A stretch of DNA of 10,140 nucleotides from SOIA01 sp050116035 (GTDB lineage: Bacteria; Acidobacteriota; Aminicenantia; Aminicenantales; Aminicenantaceae): assembly GCA_050116035.1 (NCBI GenBank), contig JASFPJ010000101.1, forward strand, positions 1 to 10,140, in the 5' to 3' direction. The position numbers and the translations under genes were made by a program. The notes below the pieces were generated by a model, which saw only the letters and a list, made by a program, of their open reading frames with translations, searched no databases and was not told where the DNA came from. Positions 6,096 to 10,140 of this stretch are shown in pieces (position 1 is the first letter of the stretch; every line of letters begins with the position of its first letter).

Positions 6096-7418
6096 TTATT
6101 TCTTTGGCTGTGATCTTCCAGTGTATGCGGGCAGCGGAAGCGGTTTATCAAGGAGAAAGGATCTGACCGAATCCAGAACAAGTCCGGGTTTCTCCAGAAA
6201 AGGCATATGTCCCGCTCCTTCTAAAAAAAGAAGAGTGGAGTTTTGCAACAGCGACTTATATTCGTACGTGACTTCCCATTTGAGATAATCGCACTCTGCC
6301 TTGAGGATAAGAACAGGATGAGCCAAGGATCTGAGCTTGTCCTTCGCCGCTTCATTCGGAGGTTCAGGTAATTCGTCAGGTATCATGGTCGCCCAGAAAC
6401 CGAACAAAATATTGTGATTTTTAGGAAACCGCTCAGGATCACAGGCCATGCCTCCCATGAGCAAAGAGAAGAGTTCTGTCACCAGAGTGTCTGCTTCAGC
6501 TTCGGATAAAAAATTGTGGGCCGCATCAGGATTCATTTCAAACAGTAAAATGGTAAACATTATTCGAGGTGTTTTTAATGAATCATCGAACTTTTGAAGA
6601 GTCTCTAGAGAAGCTTTATCCTTGATGCTCCCACTGCTCTCATCATCCCATTCCTGAGATATCAGATCTCCGGGCGATATCAGCACTAATCTTTCTACAT
6701 TCTCGGGATATGCAGCCGCATAATGAGCCGCCAGTCTACCTCCATGGGATTCTCCCACCAGGATTATCTTTTCTGCATTGATCTTTTTTCTTATCTGATC
6801 AAGGTCCAGCACATGGCGTGAGAGCTGGTATTCTCGGATATTCCTCAATCGCCCTGACAGTCCTCCCCCTACCTGGTCATAAAAATAAACATCATACCCA
6901 TCCTTTGACAGCGCTGAAATCACATCAGTAATCGGCGGAAAAGACACAACAGCTCCGCCGGGTCCTCCATGAAGAAAAATAACTGGTTCCTCTTTTGTTT
7001 TATTCTCGGCCGGGAATTTCAGATAAGCGATGCGGGAACCTGTTTCCAAATCCCAGTAATCAACGGCTTCAGGAACTCTCGGCACTATGATTTCAGATGA
7101 CGGAACCAGCGGTTTAAAGATAGTCAGAAACGATATCAGTAAAACCCCAATAGCAGTGACCAATCCCACTCCAAGAGCCAAACGTGCATGAGACTCTCTC
7201 AGTATCTTCCTCCAGGCAATCCTCGAAAGACCGTAAGATATCAGAAAACAGAAGAGCAGTGCGATCAGGCTTAAAATAACTACATGACTCAAAAACACAG
7301 CACACAGCACAAAGCCAAAAAAGGCTCCTGCCATTCCAAACAGAACCGCAAGAAAGAGCAGGACACAACCAAATAACAAACGGATTGCATTCTTAAAACC
7401 GAAGCTTGTTTTATTCAT
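6096..7418 (-). CDS. membrane-anchored alpha/beta-hydrolase, S33 prolyl-aminopeptidase-like
   Basis: The 440-residue product starts at ATG 7418, with GGGAG about ten bases upstream. The first 100 residues are hydrophobic, with likely helices near 10-38, 39-64 and 79-101, so the enzyme is membrane-bound. The hydrolase domain follows: HGGPGG (150-155) as oxyanion loop, YDQVGGGLSG (180-189) in place of the usual DQRGxGxS, nucleophile elbow G-E-S224-H-G (222-226), probable acid Asp377 and His404 in EGAGHMPF. Motifs and order match proline iminopeptidase-like S33 enzymes, although epoxide hydrolase or esterase activity within the same superfamily cannot be excluded. It is unrelated in close detail to the hydrolase at 2028-3614, which has a different anchor and domain layout. 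The gene runs convergent to the iron-sulfur gene and downstream of a candidate terminator at 7482-7503. I found no clear promoter. Confidence 0.9.
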   Translation of the reverse strand: MNKTSFGFKNAIRLLFGCVLLFLAVLFGMAGAFFGFVLCAVFLSHVVILSLIALLFCFLISYGLSRIAWRKILRESHARLALGVGLVTAIGVLLISFLTIFKPLVPSSEIIVPRVPEAVDYWDLETGSRIAYLKFPAENKTKEEPVIFLHGGPGGAVVSFPPITDVISALSKDGYDVYFYDQVGGGLSGRLRNIREYQLSRHVLDLDQIRKKINAEKIILVGESHGGRLAAHYAAAYPENVERLVLISPGDLISQEWDDESSGSIKDKASLETLQKFDDSLKTPRIMFTILLFEMNPDAAHNFLSEAEADTLVTELFSLLMGGMACDPERFPKNHNILFGFWATMIPDELPEPPNEAAKDKLRSLAHPVLILKAECDYLKWEVTYEYKSLLQNSTLLFLEGAGHMPFLEKPGLVLDSVRSFLLDKPLPLPAYTGRSQPKK

Positions 7419-7481
7419 ACATCCACGACTCCCTGTTCATTAGTACGAAATAAATTGAGGATTGTTGGCAAAAAAGGTGAA

Positions 7482-7503
7482 AAAGAAGCCAGGCGGCTTT
7501 TTT
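7482..7503 (-). terminator. Rho-independent terminator-like hairpin
   Basis: Arms AAGAAGCC (7483-7490) and GGCTTTTT (7495-7502) pair around an AGGC loop with one G-U pair. T-rich runs occur on both sides, so it could work in either direction. On the minus strand it would end transcription from the 59-residue protein gene before the hydrolase gene that starts at 7418, although it lies about 240 bases past that stop codon. Confidence 0.45.
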
Positions 7504-7564
7504 GAAAAAAACGGACAATTCTTATTTCATTTAGCATAAGGACTGAAAGGCTCATTCCACAAAA

Positions 7565-7587
7565 ATGGGGCATAGCCCTTTTTCATG
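7565..7587 (+). repeat. family A repeat, copy 4 (fragment)
   Basis: ATGGGGCATAGCCC followed by TTTTTCATG resembles the GGACTATCCCCTTTTCATG half of the element. It is a weak partial match. Confidence 0.4.
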
Positions 7588-7644
7588 TCACGACAGACAG
7601 AGCTCAACACTCACTTGATGTTAAAAAGGCAGAGAGAAAAATTA

Positions 7645-7683
7645 GGGATATTCCCCTTTTCAGAGGGGATAATCCCCCGTTTC
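7645..7683 (+). repeat. family A repeat, copy 5
   Basis: GGGATATTCCCC (7645-7656), TTTTCAGA, GGGGAT (7665-7670), A, ATCCCC (7672-7677) and CGTTTC keep the CCCC-GGGG-CCCC order of the element with a shorter first loop. GGGGAT/ATCCCC is a perfect small palindrome. Confidence 0.6.
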
Positions 7684-7745
7684 TGAAATGTTAAATGTTA
7701 AGACGCGATTCGTTGATTCGCTGAGTTTGGCTGGAAATCGAAAGG

Positions 7746-7925
7746 TTATTTCACCGCTGCTTCTTTTTTCATTCTACAGCAACAGACATTATAAAAAAGA
7801 CTCATGATGGCTAGTATGGCACCGGCAGCCACAATAATCCATTTTGCCCAGGGTTCACCAAAAAAGAAAACAGCCAACACGACAATGCCCAAAGCAAGGA
7901 GGAAGCGACAGAAGCATAATTTCAT
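7746..7925 (-). CDS. 59-residue two-helix membrane protein with Cys-rich tail
   Basis: ATG 7925 is chosen because GGAGAGG lies just upstream; an ATG at 7943 would add six residues but has no ribosome binding site. The product has two likely membrane helices (about 8-28 and 31-50), then YNVCCCRMKKEAAVK. Cysteines at 4 and 6 sit before helix 1 and a CCC triplet at 53-55 follows helix 2, so both clusters face the same side, probably the cytoplasm given the flanking lysines and arginines. Such clustered cysteines could bind metal, be acylated or be redox-active; none can be decided from sequence. I do not recognise a named family. It is a single gene with its own possible promoter and is divergent from the thioesterase-like gene across the repeat array. 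Confidence 0.75.
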   Translation of the reverse strand: MKLCFCRFLLALGIVVLAVFFFGEPWAKWIIVAAGAILAIMSLFYNVCCCRMKKEAAVK

Positions 7926-7958
7926 GATAATCCTCTCCTTCATAAATAAATTTTACTT

Positions 7959-7987
7959 ATCCTATAAAAAAAAATATTAATATTCAA
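7959..7987 (-). promoter_or_regulatory. candidate promoter for the 59-residue membrane protein
   Basis: On the minus strand TTGAAT (7982-7987) and TAGGAT (7959-7964) are spaced by 17 bases that include a run of nine T. Each box matches consensus at four of six positions, and the pair lies 34-62 bases before the ATG at 7925. Confidence 0.35.
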
Positions 7988-8030
7988 GTATTAAATCGGT
8001 AAGATAAAAATCACATCTCAACTGTTCTGT

Positions 8031-8195
8031 CATAGCGAGCCTGCGTGGCAATCTCGACCATGTGTCATTGCGAGCCTGCGTGGCAATCTCGACCATGTGT
8101 CATTGCGAGCCTGCGTGGCAATCTCAACCATATGTCATTGCGAGCCTGCGTGGCAATCTCGACCATGTGTCATTGCGAGCCTGCGTGGCAATCTC
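8031..8195 (+). repeat. tandem array of five family B repeats, 35-bp period
   Basis: Units start at 8031, 8066, 8101, 8136 and 8171. Each has a 25-base core (CATTGCGAG, CCTG, CGTGGCAATCTC; the first unit has CATAGCGAG) and a 10-base linker, GACCATGTGT or AACCATATGT. The linkers are nearly identical, so this is a head-to-tail repeat and not a CRISPR array. Each core can form ATTGC/GCAAT hairpins. It lies upstream of both flanking genes, so copy number could affect their expression. A matching linker-core unit occurs at 5943-5977. Confidence 0.9.
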
Positions 8196-8329
8196 ATAAG
8201 TAAAAAAACAATCCTTTAGGATTTCTAATCATTCCTTTAAAAAACTTCACTAACGAACTTTTACTCTAGATATTTCGTCTATCCAAATGAAACATCTCGA
8301 TATTCAAGTCTATGTGGAGGTGGACGAAC

Positions 8330-9724
8330 ATGAATCCAAGAAAACACTGTTTGATTAAAAAGAGTATTTGTCTGGTAACCGCAGCGATACTACTTGCCTT
8401 CATATTATCACCCGCAAATCCGATGAAGGCTGAGACTGGAGATCCCAACCTGCCAAAGGAATCTGAGCTGCGTATGATTATCAATCCGGCTGACCAAATT
8501 TTTGGGGCTCCATTTTCCATAAAGGTCACGGGTTTGAAGCCTGGTGAACAGGCCACAATCAGAGCCAGATCGACCGATATTTCTAGAATCGCATGGGAAT
8601 CCAGCGCCACTTTTAAGGCCAACTCAAAGGGGATTATCGACGTTGGAAAACAGACTCCCCTTTCAGGAGATTACACTGAAGCCGACAACCTGGGACTCCT
8701 CTGGTCAATGATGCCGCAGAACCCAAAAGGAAAACGTCTCCCCTCTTACAGACATGATGAAGTGAACGGTTTGACTGTCCATTTCATGGTCACGGATTCC
8801 AAGGGACAGACCGCTACAGCCCGCTTGCGTCGTTATTACCAGATGCCGGGTAAAGGTTTGATCCGAGTTCCTCTCGAACAGGAAGGATTATTCGGTTTCT
8901 TGCACTATCCGGCCTCGGGCGGCCCATTCCCGGGAGTGATCATTCTGGGCGGTTCTGGCGGCGGATTGTACGAATGGCTGGCCCAGGCATTCGCATCCAA
9001 TGGATTCGCAGCACTGACCCTAGCCTATTTCAACTACAGAGACCTTCCTCCAGAATTAATCGAAATTCCCCTGGAATACTTCCACAAGGCTGCGTCCTGG
9101 ATGAAGGCCCAAAAAGCTGTCAAATCCGGCTGTTTAGGAGTCGTTGGCGGTTCCAAAGGAGGAGAACTAGCCCTTCTTCTGAGCGCTACTTACGACGACT
9201 ATAAAGCAGTTGTGGCCTGGGTACCGAGCGGCTATGTCTGGCAAGGAGTAAGTCAGACCATGCAATTGGCCTCCTCCTGGAGTCTCAATGGGCAAGGCCT
9301 CCCCTATCTTACAGGATTTCTCAGGCCGGAAGACATAGCCCAATACGAGACAGGAGAGTTGAACTCTGTCCGACACTTTTATGCACTCGGACTGGAGCAA
9401 GCTGATCCGGCGGCAGTAGAGAAAGCCACCATTCCGGTTGAAAAGATCAAGGCCCCGATCCTTCTTGTCTCCGGAACAGATGATCAGACCTGGCCGTCAG
9501 CCGAATTTTCAGACAAAATCATGGAGAGGCTGGAAAAATTCAATCATCCTTATGAACACAAACATGTCCGCTACGAGGGCAGCGGTCATCAGGTTTTTCT
9601 CCCCTATTTCATCACCGGTCCCAACAGGTCCATGAAGGGAGGAAATGTTAAAGACGAGGTGCGTGGAAGTCTCGTTTCATGGACTGAAACGATCGCATTC
9701 CTCCGCTGTCACCTGGATAGATAA
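8330..9724 (+). CDS. exported acyl-CoA thioesterase / BAAT-family alpha/beta-hydrolase
   Basis: The 464-residue product starts at ATG 8330, with GGAGG (8316-8320) nine bases upstream; an ATG at 8312 would swallow that site. Residues 1-34 form a signal peptide: lysine-rich start, hydrophobic core CLVTAAILLAFILS and likely cleavage near Ala29 or Ala34. The N-terminal part (about 45-170) resembles the beta-rich acyl-CoA thioesterase/BAAT N domain, with the KVTGLKPGEQATIRA and ATARLRRYYQ segments. The C-terminal hydrolase domain has ILGGSGGGLYE (205-215), nucleophile elbow G-G-S275-K-G (273-277), an acid at Asp384 or Asp385 in SGTDDQTWPS and His420 in YEGSGHQ. A serine nucleophile is the thioesterase form; the amino-acid transferase BAAT has cysteine. 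Eukaryotic relatives hydrolyse acyl-CoA inside cells or organelles. Export here makes acyl-CoA an unlikely substrate, so an envelope ester or thioester is inferred. It appears monocistronic. Confidence 0.9.
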   Translation: MNPRKHCLIKKSICLVTAAILLAFILSPANPMKAETGDPNLPKESELRMIINPADQIFGAPFSIKVTGLKPGEQATIRARSTDISRIAWESSATFKANSKGIIDVGKQTPLSGDYTEADNLGLLWSMMPQNPKGKRLPSYRHDEVNGLTVHFMVTDSKGQTATARLRRYYQMPGKGLIRVPLEQEGLFGFLHYPASGGPFPGVIILGGSGGGLYEWLAQAFASNGFAALTLAYFNYRDLPPELIEIPLEYFHKAASWMKAQKAVKSGCLGVVGGSKGGELALLLSATYDDYKAVVAWVPSGYVWQGVSQTMQLASSWSLNGQGLPYLTGFLRPEDIAQYETGELNSVRHFYALGLEQADPAAVEKATIPVEKIKAPILLVSGTDDQTWPSAEFSDKIMERLEKFNHPYEHKHVRYEGSGHQVFLPYFITGPNRSMKGGNVKDEVRGSLVSWTETIAFLRCHLDR

Positions 9725-9760
9725 ACCGGATGGGAAAGAGAAAAGTTTTTTATATTGTGT

Positions 9761-9800
9761 CCAGCCCCTTTCTAGAAAATTGGGGATTGTCCCCAATTTC
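9761..9800 (+). repeat. family A repeat, copy 6 (well preserved)
   Basis: CCCC (9765-9768), GGGG (9782-9785) and CCCC (9791-9794) repeat the order seen at 1921. AAATTGGGGA (9777-9786) and TCCCCAATTT (9790-9799) are perfect 10-base arms around three bases, with one base different from copy 1. It fills the gap between two convergent stop codons (9724 and 9806) and may serve as a shared terminator. Confidence 0.78.
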
Positions 9801-9805
9801 ATTAA

Positions 9806-10140
9806 TTATTCAAAGCGGAGTGAGTCGGCTGGATTAGAGTTAGCTGCTTTTATTGCCTGAAAGCTTATGGTGAACTGAGCCACAATTAAAGCTAAGATCC
9901 CAGCCAGGAGAAATATCCAGAGCTGGACGCTGACCCGGAAAGAAAAGTTTTGGAGCCACTTGATCATGATGTAGTAAGCAATCGGCACAGCAATAAGAAG
10001 AGCTCCGGCCACCAGCTTCGCAAAATCCTTGGATAACAGAACTATTATTTTTGAAGACGTCGATCCTAGCACTTTGCGGATCCCGATTTCCTTGGTTCGC
10101 TGTTCAGCCATGTAGGTCGAAAGTCCGAATAGACCGATAC
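9806..10140 (-). CDS. FtsX-family ABC transporter permease, C-terminal end only
   Basis: The frame is open from the right window edge and ends at TAA 9806-9808, giving 110 residues. It begins in IGLFGLSTYMAEQRTKEIGI, continues RKVLGSTSSKIIVLLSKDF, and contains two further membrane helices (near residues 42-58 and 70-90) before SNPADSLRFE at the end. The EIGIRKVLG motif and the closing NPADSLRxE pattern are the standard end of the second FtsX domain in MacB-type permeases of about 800 residues. The start lies outside the window. It is a paralogue of the gene at 1-1733 on the same strand, but the two are separate genes: the left one has its own start and ribosome binding site. Transport substrate and ATPase partner are not visible. 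Confidence 0.93.
   Translation of the reverse strand, partial: IGLFGLSTYMAEQRTKEIGIRKVLGSTSSKIIVLLSKDFAKLVAGALLIAVPIAYYIMIKWLQNFSFRVSVQLWIFLLAGILALIVAQFTISFQAIKAANSNPADSLRFE

Larger units (their letters stand above)
7419..7745. other. 327-base intergenic region with terminator and repeats
   Basis: The gap between two minus-strand genes contains a terminator-like hairpin (7482-7503) and two family A repeats (7565-7587, 7645-7683). A plus-strand frame at 7585-7686 lacks a ribosome binding site and runs through the repeats, so it is not called as a gene. Nothing else is recognised. Confidence 0.6.
7926..8329. other. 404-base divergent intergenic region dominated by a tandem repeat
   Basis: Between the divergent genes lie a candidate minus-strand promoter (7959-7987), five family B repeats (8031-8195) and a small hairpin, AATCC/GGATT at 8210-8223. 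I found no convincing plus-strand promoter for the gene at 8330 and no credible gene inside the gap. Confidence 0.6.

Noticed and set aside
5987..6181. A 64-residue minus-strand frame with a CHYEERSDMVIS segment
   Set aside because: This peptide is the translation of the family B repeat, and the frame overlaps the end of the hydrolase gene.
7585..7686. A 33-residue plus-strand frame
   Set aside because: It has no ribosome binding site and its sequence is mainly family A repeat.
8031..8195. Regular repeat array as a possible CRISPR
   Set aside because: The 10-base segments between repeats are nearly identical and far too short to be spacers, and no cas genes are present.
8210..8223. AATCC-TTTA-GGATT hairpin next to an A-rich run as a terminator
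   Set aside because: The stem has only five pairs, and no gene ends nearby in the direction it would serve.
9806..10111. ATG at 10111 as the start of a 101-residue gene
   Set aside because: The frame continues upstream to the window edge with conserved FtsX residues (IGLFGLSTY), so this ATG is internal to a larger permease gene.
1..10140. The left and right FtsX permease parts as one gene split by an insertion
   Set aside because: The left part has its own start and ribosome binding site, while the right part carries the C-terminal end. On the minus strand the C-terminal part lies upstream, so they cannot be halves of one interrupted gene.

Overview
The window looks like bacterial chromosome with moderate GC content and short intergenic gaps rich in small palindromic repeats. 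Lineage cannot be proven from this sequence. Several features are typical of environmental anaerobes such as Candidatus Aminicenantes, other Acidobacteriota-like lineages or Desulfobacterota: long MacB/FtsX-type permeases, a Tat-exported aldo/keto-reductase-like protein with two 4Fe-4S motifs, and repeats of the 'GTCATTGCGAG...CAATCTC' and 'TTGGGGACTGTCCCC' types. This placement is inference.

Layout. Positions 1-1733 (minus) encode the first 577 residues of an FtsX-family ABC permease cut by the window edge. Positions 2028-3614 (minus) encode a lipoprotein alpha/beta-hydrolase of the S33/TAP type with an unusual C-terminal membrane anchor. From a strong promoter at 3709-3737 a rightward cluster starts: a DUF3796-like membrane protein (3779-4117), a 68-residue XRE-type repressor (4117-4323) and a possible 19-residue membrane microprotein (4399-4458). 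A perfect palindrome wraps the -10 box of this promoter, which suggests autoregulation. Positions 4585-5814 (plus) encode the aldo/keto-reductase-like iron-sulfur protein. Convergent to it, 6096-7418 (minus) encodes a second S33-like alpha/beta-hydrolase with N-terminal membrane helices. Positions 7746-7925 (minus) encode a 59-residue, cysteine-rich, two-helix membrane protein. Divergent from that, 8330-9724 (plus) encodes an exported protein of the acyl-CoA thioesterase/bile-acid-CoA acyltransferase (BAAT) family. Positions 9806-10140 (minus) are the C-terminal end of a second FtsX-family permease.

How the parts relate. Most genes act at or beyond the cytoplasmic membrane. Three different serine alpha/beta-hydrolases lie between two paralogous MacB-type permeases, but strands alternate and promoters appear separate, so this is a neighbourhood and not one operon. 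The only tight operon is the DUF3796-XRE pair with its likely operator. No ABC ATPase, transposase, RNA gene or CRISPR locus is visible.

The intergenic regions hold two repeat families. Family A is a CCCC-GGGG-CCCC element in about six copies, all in the same orientation (1921-1964, 5822-5850, 5868-5905, 7565-7587, 7645-7683, 9761-9800). Family B is a CATTGCGAG...CAATCTC element. It occurs as five head-to-tail copies with an exact 35-bp period (8031-8195), as one copy at 5953-5977, and as an inverted pair able to form a 35-bp stem (5985-6079).
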